Counted from the stretch's first letter, positions 14,999 through 22,750 are shown. The stretch is 44,747 nucleotides of DNA from an uncultured Porphyromonas sp. (GCA_900539765.1 UQDF01000011.1:1-44747), one strand, 5' to 3'. Translations and numbers: made by a program. The notes: generated by a model from the letters alone, not told the origin.

Positions 14999-16573
14999 GT
15001 GAATAGTGAACTAATCATCGATGTAAAGCCAAAAGAGGTGTCTATGGCAGTGCTCGAAGATGGCGAGCTCGTAGAGCTACGGACGGAGAATAGAAACATC
15101 CGTTACGCTGTCGGAGACATCTTGCTCGGCGAGGTAGATAATGTCGTCAGAGGCAACAACGCAGCCTTCGTCAACATAGGCCCTATGAAAAACGGCTTCC
15201 TTCACTACAATGATCTAGGCAAAGTATTTGGAGCGACAACTCACTTATTAGAAGATATAGCGGAAAAGAAGAAGGTACCACCCATTGACAAAGTCAAAGA
15301 AGGTACCCCCCTTCCTAAGGATGGCAATATCATCAACTCGGGACTCAAGAAGGGAGACAAGATCCTCGTCAAGGTGACACGAGAAGCCTTCGGCACGAAA
15401 GGGCCTAGTCTCTCAGCAGAGCTCTCCATAGCGGGTCGATTTCTAGTCTTAGTACCCTTTAGCGATCAGGTAGCCATCTCTAGCGAGATACGCTCCACGG
15501 AGGAGCGTACGAGGCTTAAGACGATCGTGCAGAGTGTCATCAAGAGTGGCTATGGAGCCATCATCCGGACGCAAGCTGCGGGCAAGAAGACCCAAGAGCT
15601 CGTCGAGGAGATGATGGATCTGATAGATCGATTCGAGACAAGTATCAAGAAGCTGGTTCGTGCCAAGGCTCCTGCACAGATTTACGAGGAGCGAAACCGT
15701 GCTATCAACCTCATCCGAGACTCCTACAACAAGACCTTTACGAAAATCGTTGTCAACGATCCAGACTACTACAAGGAGCTCAGAGGATACGTAGCCGACA
15801 TCGACCCAGGTAGAGAGCAGATCGTCACGCTCTATGAGGATGACAGTAAGCGCCCACTCTTTGATGCTTGTGGTGTGACAAAGCAAAAGAAGACCCTCTT
15901 CGGGCGCAAAGTCACCCTACGCAACGGAGCCAACATCATCATCGAGCAGACAGAGGCTATGCACGTCATCGACGTCAACAGTAGCAAGAAGGCTCGCAGG
16001 ACCTCAGGACAGGAGGAGACCGCCTTTGATGTCAATATGGCCGTCGCAGAGCTCATCGCCCGACAGATCAGGCTGAGAGATCTCGGAGGAATCATCGTTA
16101 TCGACTTCATCGATATGAACGAAGCAGCTCACAATAAGGAGCTCTACGAGCATATGGTGAAGCTCATGGCGGACGACCGCGCTACCCACAAGATACTCCC
16201 TCTGAGCAAGTTCGGACTCATGCAGATCACACGACAGCGGGTACGTCAGGCCACCATCATACGCACCGAGGAGGCTTGTCCCACCTGTCAAGGCACGGGA
16301 AAGATCAAGACCTCCATTACCTTTACCGATGATCTAGAGGAGATCATAGCTCAGCTGACCACTGGCGACAAGCCTATGCGCAACTTCGCCATGCATCTAC
16401 ATCCTTACGTCGTCGCTTATATCAAGAAGGCTCCCCTCCTGGGATCCTCTCTCTTTACTAAGTGGAAGAAAAAATACTCCAAAAACATCAAGCTGATCGA
16501 AGATCAAGATGTAGCACTCCTAGACTACAAGATCTATGACAAGGATCGTAATCTAGTAGAGCTAGAGAAGTGA
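14999..16573 (+). CDS. rng: Ribonuclease E/G family endoribonuclease
   Basis: A 524-residue single-strand-specific endoribonuclease of the RNase G size class, acting in rRNA maturation and mRNA decay. An S1 RNA-binding domain covers about residues 35-130 and carries an insertion (HLLEDIAEKKKVPPIDKV), as seen in Bacteroidetes members. The catalytic Mg ligands correspond to Asp325 (in HVIDVNSSK) and Asp369 (in IIVIDFIDM). The zinc-link CPTC stands at 427-430, required for dimer pairs in the E. coli enzyme. It lacks the long unstructured scaffold tail of RNase E. The GTG at 14999 fits the family's N-terminus (NSELIIDVKPKEVSMAVLEDG). Confidence 0.93.
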   Translation: MNSELIIDVKPKEVSMAVLEDGELVELRTENRNIRYAVGDILLGEVDNVVRGNNAAFVNIGPMKNGFLHYNDLGKVFGATTHLLEDIAEKKKVPPIDKVKEGTPLPKDGNIINSGLKKGDKILVKVTREAFGTKGPSLSAELSIAGRFLVLVPFSDQVAISSEIRSTEERTRLKTIVQSVIKSGYGAIIRTQAAGKKTQELVEEMMDLIDRFETSIKKLVRAKAPAQIYEERNRAINLIRDSYNKTFTKIVVNDPDYYKELRGYVADIDPGREQIVTLYEDDSKRPLFDACGVTKQKKTLFGRKVTLRNGANIIIEQTEAMHVIDVNSSKKARRTSGQEETAFDVNMAVAELIARQIRLRDLGGIIVIDFIDMNEAAHNKELYEHMVKLMADDRATHKILPLSKFGLMQITRQRVRQATIIRTEEACPTCQGTGKIKTSITFTDDLEEIIAQLTTGDKPMRNFAMHLHPYVVAYIKKAPLLGSSLFTKWKKKYSKNIKLIEDQDVALLDYKIYDKDRNLVELEK

Positions 16574-16610
16574 CAATCAGCTACAGACAGTAGCTATACG
16601 ATAAATAAGC

Positions 16611-16657
16611 AGAGTCCCTACGAGAGCGTACATACCCTCGTAGGGACTCTTTTTTTT
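16611..16657 (+). terminator. Intrinsic terminator of rng
   Basis: A 14-bp perfect stem, AGAGTCCCTACGAG (16611-16624) with CTCGTAGGGACTCT (16637-16650), followed by a run of T. Confidence 0.93.
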
Positions 16658-16679
16658 ACGTTGTCTCGTGCCATCACAA

Positions 16680-16711
16680 TTTGCATAACTCAGAATATTG
16701 CCTTATATTTG
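16680..16711 (+). promoter_or_regulatory. Promoter of candidate small RNA
   Basis: TTTG (16680-16683), a 20-nt spacer and TATATTTG (16704-16711) match the full consensus with the same spacing as the rRNA promoters of this window. The predicted transcription start is close to 16717. No plus-strand gene follows. Confidence 0.75.
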
Positions 16712-16716
16712 TGGTA

Positions 16717-16980
16717 GCAAGACACCGATAGGTGCTTGCGTAGCGCGATCTTCGTACATAGTATATGTAGACGGCACAGACCTATGGCCGCACTGCTCGA
16801 TACGGAAACTCTTCAATTTTAATCGACTATTCCGAGATCATTCCATCTACCTGATGACCGGCCTCGACAGACTCCTCGTGAGTGTGTGAGCACTCGTTGC
16901 TCCAGTGGACTTCAGAGGGGTGTGGATCCTCAAAACTTGTATGTTCTTCGGAGTTTTTCTAATCCGCAGTGCGGCTTTTC
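16717..16980 (+). ncRNA. Candidate free-standing structured RNA (6S-like rod)
   Basis: About 264 nt between an excellent promoter and two terminator hairpins, followed by a gene on the opposite strand, so it is not a leader. The 5' end forms a hairpin (GCAAG-A-CACC, loop GATA, GGTG-CTTGC, 16717-16739). The rest can fold as a long rod. GCCGCACTGC (16787-16796) pairs with GCAGTGCGGC (16966-16975). Inside that, GGAAACTC (16804-16811) pairs with GAGTTTTT (16951-16958), and CAATTTT (16814-16820) with AAAACTTG (16932-16939, one bulge). An apical hairpin GAGTG/CACTC lies at 16880-16895. The nested long-range helices with internal loops resemble 6S RNA architecture. tmRNA, SRP RNA and RNase P signatures are absent. 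The identity is unproven. Confidence 0.6.
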
Positions 16981-17014
16981 TTGTGTCTGTCGCTATAGTC
17001 GACAGGCTTTTTTG
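16964..17014 (+). terminator. Tandem terminator hairpins of the small RNA unit
   Basis: CCGC-AGT-GCGG then CTTTTCTT (16964-16980), followed by GTCTGTCG (16985-16992) with CGACAGGC (17000-17007) and a seven-T run. The first hairpin competes with the long-range closing helix of the candidate RNA. The second is a strong canonical terminator. Confidence 0.8.
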
Positions 17015-17023
17015 TGGTTGTAC

Positions 17024-18454
17024 TTATAGGAGCGGGGAGAAGAGGCGAGCCAGCGCCTCGAGGGTTCGTATCCAGAAGGAGCGCTCACTCCACTCCTCCA
17101 GAGTTAACTGATGGCACTCCTGGAGATCCTCCTCGAAAGCTTCGCTCAGCTCCTCAGCTATCCGCTTGTCATAGACGAAAGACATCACCTCCAGATTGAT
17201 CTCTAGGCTACGAAAGTCCATATTCGCACTGCCGATGCCCACGATGCGCCTATCCACCACCAATAGCTTAGAGTGTAGGAAGCCACCCCTATAGCGTCTC
17301 ACATCTACGCCCGCTTGGAGTAGTTGCGTCAGATAGGAGTCTGAGGCACGCTGCGTCAGATAAGAGTCGCCACGCTCAGGCAGCATGACAGAGACATGTA
17401 CACCACGCAGAGCAGCACTGCACAGGCTCATCAGAAGCCCCTCAGGCGGGAGGAAGTAAGGAGTCTGCACTAGGATCTCCTCGTGTGCTATCGAGCACGC
17501 CTTGATGAAAGCTTGCTCGATCGTCTGCCAATGCGCTTGGGGCCCATTCGTGAGGAACTGCATTGCTATAGGGTGCTCGTAAGAAGCGCCTCGGTCGATC
17601 CCTGCGAAGTAAGGCTCTAGGTCAAAGCGCTTGCGCACCGCCACCGCCCAGTCCACCAAAAAAACACGTTGCAGCCCCGCCACGGCACTACCCTCGATGC
17701 GAAAGTGCGTATCCCGCCACTGTCCCAGCTCATTGCCCTGCGTATAGTACTGCGCCACATTCATTCCCCCGAAGTAACCGATACGCTGATCTATCACCAC
17801 CACCTTACGATGGTTGCGGTAGTTGATACGAAGATCGAAAAAGGGGAAGCGCACCGGTAGAAACGCATAGACCTCACCGCCTGCTTTGCGTAGCGGTTTC
17901 CAAAAGCCCTTTAGATCACTTCGTATGGAGCCCAGTCCATCATAGACCACCCGCACCTTGACCCCCTCGCGAGCTTTATCCACCAGCAGATCACGTAGCT
18001 TGACACCCAGCTCGTCAGACATTATGATGTAGTACATCAGATGGATCTCCTGCTCAGCCGAGCGAATATCCTCAAAGAGCTGTCGGTACTTATCCGTTCC
18101 GACCGTGATCACCTTCATCGAAGAGGCCGCCAGCACCGTACGATCGTCGCTCTTGTAGAGTAGCTTACCCAAAGCGTTGTAGTAAGGGTTCTCTAGGGTC
18201 TCTTGGTGAAAGTCAAAGTCCGTATGCCCCACAGGCATACGATTGATCTCCTTAAGAAAGTCCTTAGGTATCAGTCGCATCGAGGCCGTCGAGCGACCGA
18301 AGAGCAGATAGAGTATCACCCCCGCCACTGGTATAAAGAGCACGACCATCAGCCACGAAAACATCCGATAGATGTCATCGCCTCCCGTCAGGATCACCAC
18401 CACCACGCCCACGACTAGGAGCGTGTATAGGATAGTCAGTATAGTCGTCCACAT
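17024..18454 (-). CDS. cls: Cardiolipin synthase (phospholipase D superfamily)
   Basis: A 476-residue membrane-bound enzyme condensing phosphatidylglycerol (or related lipids) to cardiolipin. Two N-terminal membrane segments (about 3-23 and 33-53) precede two phospholipase D active sites: HRKVVVID with His215, Lys217 and Asp222, and HSKLLVVD with His394, Lys396 and Asp401. The GSANMD that follows the second site is typical of Cls. Length matches ClsA-type enzymes. A -7 element precedes it on the minus strand. It converges on the small RNA unit with a gap of only about ten bases. Confidence 0.93.
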   Translation of the reverse strand: MWTTILTILYTLLVVGVVVVILTGGDDIYRMFSWLMVVLFIPVAGVILYLLFGRSTASMRLIPKDFLKEINRMPVGHTDFDFHQETLENPYYNALGKLLYKSDDRTVLAASSMKVITVGTDKYRQLFEDIRSAEQEIHLMYYIIMSDELGVKLRDLLVDKAREGVKVRVVYDGLGSIRSDLKGFWKPLRKAGGEVYAFLPVRFPFFDLRINYRNHRKVVVIDQRIGYFGGMNVAQYYTQGNELGQWRDTHFRIEGSAVAGLQRVFLVDWAVAVRKRFDLEPYFAGIDRGASYEHPIAMQFLTNGPQAHWQTIEQAFIKACSIAHEEILVQTPYFLPPEGLLMSLCSAALRGVHVSVMLPERGDSYLTQRASDSYLTQLLQAGVDVRRYRGGFLHSKLLVVDRRIVGIGSANMDFRSLEINLEVMSFVYDKRIAEELSEAFEEDLQECHQLTLEEWSERSFWIRTLEALARLFSPLL

Positions 18455-18500
18455 AGATCGTCCACTCTAGGAGCCAGCCAGTGTGGCGGGCTTACTATCG

Positions 18501-18508
18501 CAAAGGTA
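18501..18508 (-). promoter_or_regulatory. -7 element of cls
   Basis: On the minus strand TACCTTTG (plus strand CAAAGGTA) lies 47 nt before the cls start. No exact TTTG is found at the -33 position. Confidence 0.55.
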
Positions 18509-18540
18509 GTAATATTCCCTTGACCATACGAGCTAGAGAC

Positions 18541-18580
18541 TTTTTCCACCCTTGGAAAACTATTTTTCCACCCTTGGAAA
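18541..18580. repeat. Tandem 18-nt repeat upstream of cls
   Basis: TTTTTCCACCCTTGGAAA occurs exactly at 18541-18558 and 18563-18580, a 22-nt period. Each copy has dyad symmetry (TTTCCA/TGGAAA with inner ACCC). A third partial half-site, TTTTTGGAAAA, follows at 18582. It is placed just upstream of the cls promoter and could be an operator. Confidence 0.7.
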
Positions 18581-18695
18581 GTTTTTGGAAAACGCCTCCA
18601 GCGATTCGTTTTACCGCATCCATCACCCGCCAGATAGCCACTCTCATCGCAATAGCTCCGTGGAAAATCTGAAATCCCTACCGAGGGAAAAAAGA

Positions 18696-18815
18696 TTCTC
18701 CACGTGGGCGAGAAATAAAACTTCGGAAGAATCAAATGAAACTTCGGAGGAAATGTTTCTCGCCCACGTGGAGAACTTTTGTTTTCTAGGGAGCTATTCG
18801 GAAATATCCACGTGG
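18696..18815. repeat. CACGTG palindromic repeat element, copy A
   Basis: A perfect 20-bp inverted repeat, with arms centred on CCACGTGG (18696-18715 and 18756-18775), encloses a 40-nt spacer. The spacer holds a 21-nt-spaced direct repeat AAACTTCGGA (18718 and 18739). A third CCACGTGG lies at 18808-18815. The spacer sequence recurs in reverse orientation near 30986-31030. The region between cls and the dual-OB gene (18455-18847) holds no gene besides these elements. Confidence 0.85.
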
Positions 18816-18847
18816 GCGTCAGAATAGTCGGTCCGCCATCTCAAGTA

Positions 18848-19768
18848 TCAATTACCAGCTTTATGCAAGAGGTAGAAATGTTTATCAGGAGCGGTGTCTT
18901 CAGAGTCGCCGTCTGCCTGCACCTCAGATATTCTCAATCCCTCAGAGTTCTTGCTTTTGCTTATTACACTCAGGATTTCATTAGATACAGCTCCTATAAT
19001 AGAACCACATCGAAAAAAACAGCGACCAGAAGGAGCTCTTAGTAGCTCGATTGCCAAACCATCATTCAGTTGTCTAAACTCTGACAACGTGTAGGTGTTA
19101 ATAAACCGAAGCTCGTTGCCGCTACTTGAAGAGACTGTTTTTTGATGCTCATTCCCATACCAACCAGACAGCTGAAGATAACATCGATTCTTGCCACTGG
19201 AGTCTCCGTTCCACCAATTAGCCAAAGATAGACGAACGATTGACCCGCTAAGTATTCGATCTTTAGGAGGTTGAAGACCGACAAATTTAATCCGACTTCC
19301 TCCATATGTATAGAAAACGCTCCCATAGACATTTCTGCGGACTAAATCTTCGTCTGGAATCCAAAACTGTGTGCTAAACTCAGGGACTTTGTCTTCCTCG
19401 ACAAAAGCTTTACCTGCTTCAAGATGCAAACAACCTTGAAAGGTGTCTCCCAAGCAGCCCTTAGTAAGCTTATCTCCGAACAAGGACTCATTTTGATGTA
19501 TACAGGAGATGATTCCTTTATCTCCTACATTGCCAATCCTATCTGAGCTAGTTACTTGTTTATCTTCGACATGAGGCTTAGGGCGACAATTCCACGCCTT
19601 CTTTATGTCCATTTCCCAAACATCCCCAATTTCATAGGGGGCATCTGATGGCAGGTTTTCTCCTCTTGCACCATGGATTCGGACAAACTCCCCATTATTC
19701 AGGTTGATGCCTCCAATGCATACCCCATTCTTCAGTTTTGTTTTCGAGACTATCAATACCTTAGCCAT
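18848..19768 (-). CDS. Predicted dual OB-fold (DuOB) domain protein
   Basis: 306 residues from the ATG at 19768; an ATG nine codons earlier would overlap the preceding gene. The N-terminus (MAKVLIVSKTKLKNGVCIGG) and ensuing NNGEFVRIHGARGENLPSDAPYEIGDVWEMD look like a beta-barrel, and a second beta-rich unit runs through about 155-260 (GGSRIKFVGLQPPKDRILSG, then CYLQLSGWYGNE). I relate this to the dual-OB family that accompanies DUF488 proteins, by pattern memory rather than by search. No catalytic motif is evident; nucleic-acid or nucleotide binding is the plausible role. It starts 4 nt after the second DUF488 gene. Base composition is AT-richer than the flanking housekeeping genes. Confidence 0.6.
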   Translation of the reverse strand: MAKVLIVSKTKLKNGVCIGGINLNNGEFVRIHGARGENLPSDAPYEIGDVWEMDIKKAWNCRPKPHVEDKQVTSSDRIGNVGDKGIISCIHQNESLFGDKLTKGCLGDTFQGCLHLEAGKAFVEEDKVPEFSTQFWIPDEDLVRRNVYGSVFYTYGGSRIKFVGLQPPKDRILSGSIVRLSLANWWNGDSSGKNRCYLQLSGWYGNEHQKTVSSSSGNELRFINTYTLSEFRQLNDGLAIELLRAPSGRCFFRCGSIIGAVSNEILSVISKSKNSEGLRISEVQADGDSEDTAPDKHFYLLHKAGN

Positions 19769-19772
19769 CTCT

Positions 19773-20258
19773 TTATAGGTCTTCGACTTCAACATTCAAC
19801 AAACTCCCCATCTGCTTGGCAACTAAGGAGCGATGACATGCTTGAGCTTGCTCCTCAACGCAGAAAAAAGCAATTCGCTCCACACCCATTGATTCAATGC
19901 GTGCGATCAGCTTATGCATATCAAACGGATTAAGAATGCGATTGCAGTACGCTACAATAAAGTCCTTTCCTAAAGCCCCCCGTTGCTTTTTCGTCTCCTT
20001 GTTTAGTTTGTCTGCGTCCTTTTGCTTTTGTCTAATCTCCTTTGTGGGAGCAAGTTCTTTGATGTGCAAGTATTGAACCCCTAGAGAAGTCAGTTTGGAC
20101 TCCAAGTAGGTCTTGTTCACATACTTGTATTGTGCTCCTCTGACTCCTCTTCTTAAGCGAATATCACAAAACAGCTCGATGTTGTTGCTTTTCAACTTAT
20201 CAAAAAAGCTATCCTCCGTAGAGTTGTAGACCCCAATAGTATATATGTTAGTAATCAT
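19773..20258 (-). CDS. DUF488 family protein (short paralogue)
   Basis: 161 residues. DUF488 hallmarks are the N-terminal YTIGV strand, the FCDIRLRRGVRGAQYKYVNK segment (DxR at 32-34) and the C-terminal FFCVEEQAQACHRS, with Cys133 and the Cys141-His142-Arg143 triad. The middle is highly charged (KEIRQKQKDADKLNKETKK). The conserved Cys, His and Arg suggest an enzymatic or metal/nucleotide-binding pocket, but no DUF488 activity is assigned here. It overlaps the upstream DUF488 gene by 11 nt, implying translational coupling. It differs enough from that gene that the two probably have distinct roles or form a heteromer. Confidence 0.85.
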   Translation of the reverse strand: MITNIYTIGVYNSTEDSFFDKLKSNNIELFCDIRLRRGVRGAQYKYVNKTYLESKLTSLGVQYLHIKELAPTKEIRQKQKDADKLNKETKKQRGALGKDFIVAYCNRILNPFDMHKLIARIESMGVERIAFFCVEEQAQACHRSLVAKQMGSLLNVEVEDL

Positions 20259-20841
20259 ACTGTACGCTTTCTTTTGAAGGTGTTTTATATGCTTTTCGAG
20301 ACTTAAAGTAGGGAGGATCTGATGACCCGAAGAGACTAGTAAGTCCTGGGTACCATTTAGAGTTTGTTAGCTCCTCCATAATCTGAGATTGAAGAATGAC
20401 TTTCCCCTCTCCGACTATATGAAGCATATCTAGTCCATAGAGAGAGTACAACTCTCGTCCAATGAGTTTGCTTCGATGGCATTCCGAAGGATCGGACTCG
20501 GTACACATAACTGCGACATGTAAGCCCTGACTATCGGCATTCAAAAGACGCTGTAGCCCAGCTTTGAACTCTGGCACTTCGGCCATCTTACGATAGTCAA
20601 AAAAGCCCTCCTCATCAAAGCAGTCATCACGCTGAGGCTTGCCTCCAATGGTGTCTCCCATATAGGCATATATAATCGAAGCTTCTTTAAGCATATACTC
20701 GATATAGCCTTGATTGAAGTTAGGCGCCCACTTAGAAAATGGATTCGTCCTCACATCAATCAAGTATTGTATCTTGAAAGACTGAAGCTCCGAAATGAAT
20801 TCTTCTTTCGTCTTGTGTCCGTGACCTATAGAGTATATCAT
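20248..20841 (-). CDS. DUF488 family protein (first gene of cassette)
   Basis: 197 residues from ATG 20841. It opens with the classical MIYSIGHGHKTKEEF, followed by LIDVRTNPFSKWAPNFNQ (Asp29, Arg31) and the C-terminal VAVMCTESDPSECHRS (Cys113, Cys121-His122-Arg123). These are the conserved DUF488 positions. The function of the family is unknown. The in-frame GTG at 20871 is rejected as start because the -7 promoter element at 20874-20881 would place transcription initiation downstream of it. This is the promoter-proximal gene of the minus-strand cassette with the short DUF488 and dual-OB genes. Confidence 0.88.
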   Translation of the reverse strand: MIYSIGHGHKTKEEFISELQSFKIQYLIDVRTNPFSKWAPNFNQGYIEYMLKEASIIYAYMGDTIGGKPQRDDCFDEEGFFDYRKMAEVPEFKAGLQRLLNADSQGLHVAVMCTESDPSECHRSKLIGRELYSLYGLDMLHIVGEGKVILQSQIMEELTNSKWYPGLTSLFGSSDPPYFKSRKAYKTPSKESVQYDY

Positions 20842-20873
20842 AAATGGGATATTTGTAAGAAGTCGCTTCACAG

Positions 20874-20881
20874 CAAAGTTA
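20874..20881 (-). promoter_or_regulatory. -7 element of the DUF488 cassette
   Basis: Minus strand TAACTTTG (plus CAAAGTTA) lies 32 nt before the chosen ATG. A TTTC, one base from TTTG, occurs about 20 nt upstream. Confidence 0.6.
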
Positions 20882-20997
20882 CGAAATAATGCATTACTCC
20901 GAAATTCTATACGGACTGTGCGTTTTCAAACGATCTCCGCTACTTGGTTTGCCGAGCAGTCGGTGGCGACGATGAGGTGTGGCGCCTCAAAAATGTG

Positions 20998-21005
20998 TAC
21001 CTTTG
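20998..21005 (+). promoter_or_regulatory. -7 element of the abcF-ruvX-def operon
   Basis: TACCTTTG followed by TGCAG. It predicts a leader of about 100 nt before the ABC-F gene. No exact -33 TTTG was found. Confidence 0.5.
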
Positions 21006-21112
21006 TGCAGATTAGCCCATCTCTATGTGCAGCCCCCCTATTGGTAGGGCGGATCACGAGACAGCGATGGGTTCGCCTCCTTATCAGATCAAGACAGAAG
21101 ACAGTATAAAAG

Positions 21113-22735
21113 ATGATTATAGTCAACGACCTCACGATACAGTTTGGCAAGCGCGTACTCTTTGCCGACGTCAACCTTAAGTTTACCCCGGGCAACTGCT
21201 ACGGCATCATCGGTGCTAATGGTGCTGGCAAGTCGACCATGCTCCGTATGATCAGCGGTGAGCTGGAGCCGACACGCGGTACCGTCACCTTTGGGCCCGA
21301 CGAGCGACTCTCGGTGCTAAGTCAGGACCACTTCGCTTTCGATGAGTATACCGTCATCGACACCGTCCTGATGGGGCACGACAAGCTTTGGCAGATTATG
21401 AAGGAGAAGGACGCTATCTACGCTAAGGAAGACTTTTCCGACGAAGATGGTGTCAAGGCAGCTGAACTGGAGGAGCAGTTTGCCAACCTCGATGGGTGGA
21501 ACGCTGAGAGCGAGGCGGCAGCCCTCTTGAGCGGTCTCGGCATCAAGGAGGATCTGCACTACCGCCTGATGGGAGACATTAGCGGTAAGCAGAAGGTGCG
21601 TGTGCTACTAGCACGCTGTCTCTTTGGCAAGCCAGACAACCTGCTCCTCGATGAGCCGACGAACGACCTAGACCTAGAGACCGTCTCCTGGCTCGAAGAT
21701 TACCTTGCCGAGACGGAGAGCACCGTCCTCGTGGTGAGCCACGACCGTCACTTCCTCGATGCCGTGTCGACCCACACGGTAGATATAGACTTTGGCAAGG
21801 TGAGACTCTTCGCCGGTAACTACAGCTACTGGTACGAGTCTAGCCAGTTGGCACTCCGCCAGCAACAGCAGCAGAATAAGAAGCTCGAGGAGAAGAAGAA
21901 AGAGCTCGAGGAGTTCATCCGTCGCTTTAGTGCCAACGTGGCAAAGAGCAAGCAGACGACCAGCCGCAAGAAGATGCTGGAGCGTCTCGACATCAACGAG
22001 ATCGAGCCATCGTCACGTCGCTACCCAGGCATCCTCTTCCAGCCTGATCGTGAGCCGGGCAACAAGGTGCTAGAGGTTAACGATCTCTCGGCCGTGACGG
22101 ACGAGGGAGAGGTACTCTTCAAGGGGCTGACCTTCAATGTGGAGCGAGACGACAAGATCGTTTTCATCAGTCACGACCCGCGTGCTATGACGGCACTCTT
22201 TGAGATCATCAATGGCAACCGCAAGGCGCAGCAGGGGAGCTACGAGTGGGGGCAGACGATCACGACTGCTTATCTGCCTTTGGACAACAGCGCTTACTTC
22301 GACACCGATATGACGATCCTAGACTGGCTCGGACAGTTTGCCAAGGACACGAACGATGTCTACCTCAAGGGCTTCCTAGGTCGTATGCTCTTTAGCGGTG
22401 AGGAGGTGAATAAGCGCGCCTCGGTCCTTTCGGGAGGTGAGAAGATGCGCTGTATGATCAGCCGTATGATGCTCCCCCCAGGGGCTAATGTGCTGATCCT
22501 CGACACACCGACGAACCACCTAGATCTGGAGTCGATACAAGCGTTCAATAATACGCTCATCTCCTTCAAGGGGAATGTGCTCTTCTCGAGCCACGACCAC
22601 GAGTTCATCCGCACGGTGGCGAATCGTGTCATCGAGCTCACGCCAGGCGGGATCATCGACCGTATCATCAACTACGACGATTACATCACCGACCCGAAGG
22701 TCGCAGAGCTCCGCGAGAAGTACTACAACGCATAA
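21113..22735 (+). CDS. ABC-F protein with degenerate second ATPase site
   Basis: 540 residues, two ATP-binding cassettes joined by a charged linker, no membrane segments: an ABC-F (EttA/YbiT-like) ribosome-associated ATPase. The first cassette is intact, with Walker A GANGAGKST (34-42) and LLLDEPTNDLD around 180-190, although its signature reads ISGKQK. The second cassette is degraded: the Walker A position reads FISHDPRAMTALF (about 349-361), and Walker B has Thr465 in place of the catalytic Glu (LILDTPTNHLD), while LSGGEK is kept. From memory, Bacteroides homologues share this. It is first in an operon with ruvX, def, a TPR gene, a second abcF and an ABC exporter. Confidence 0.9.
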   Translation: MIIVNDLTIQFGKRVLFADVNLKFTPGNCYGIIGANGAGKSTMLRMISGELEPTRGTVTFGPDERLSVLSQDHFAFDEYTVIDTVLMGHDKLWQIMKEKDAIYAKEDFSDEDGVKAAELEEQFANLDGWNAESEAAALLSGLGIKEDLHYRLMGDISGKQKVRVLLARCLFGKPDNLLLDEPTNDLDLETVSWLEDYLAETESTVLVVSHDRHFLDAVSTHTVDIDFGKVRLFAGNYSYWYESSQLALRQQQQQNKKLEEKKKELEEFIRRFSANVAKSKQTTSRKKMLERLDINEIEPSSRRYPGILFQPDREPGNKVLEVNDLSAVTDEGEVLFKGLTFNVERDDKIVFISHDPRAMTALFEIINGNRKAQQGSYEWGQTITTAYLPLDNSAYFDTDMTILDWLGQFAKDTNDVYLKGFLGRMLFSGEEVNKRASVLSGGEKMRCMISRMMLPPGANVLILDTPTNHLDLESIQAFNNTLISFKGNVLFSSHDHEFIRTVANRVIELTPGGIIDRIINYDDYITDPKVAELREKYYNA

Positions 22736-22750
22736 AGAGACCACACGCCT

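Noticed and set aside
16698..16889. 63-codon open frame inside the candidate small RNA
   Set aside because: It overlaps the -7 element and the paired segments of the RNA, and its translation lacks any protein-like pattern.
18436..18735. 99-codon minus-strand frame overlapping the cls start and the repeats
   Set aside because: It is built from the tandem and palindromic repeats and the cls promoter, and has no coherent protein pattern.
18696..18815. CRISPR-like array reading of the CACGTG repeats
   Set aside because: Repeats are inverted, irregularly spaced and without unique spacers, and no cas gene is present in the window.
20842..20871. GTG start extending the first DUF488 protein by ten residues
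   Set aside because: It would precede the transcription start expected from the -7 element at 20874-20881, and DUF488 proteins typically begin at the YSIGHG strand.
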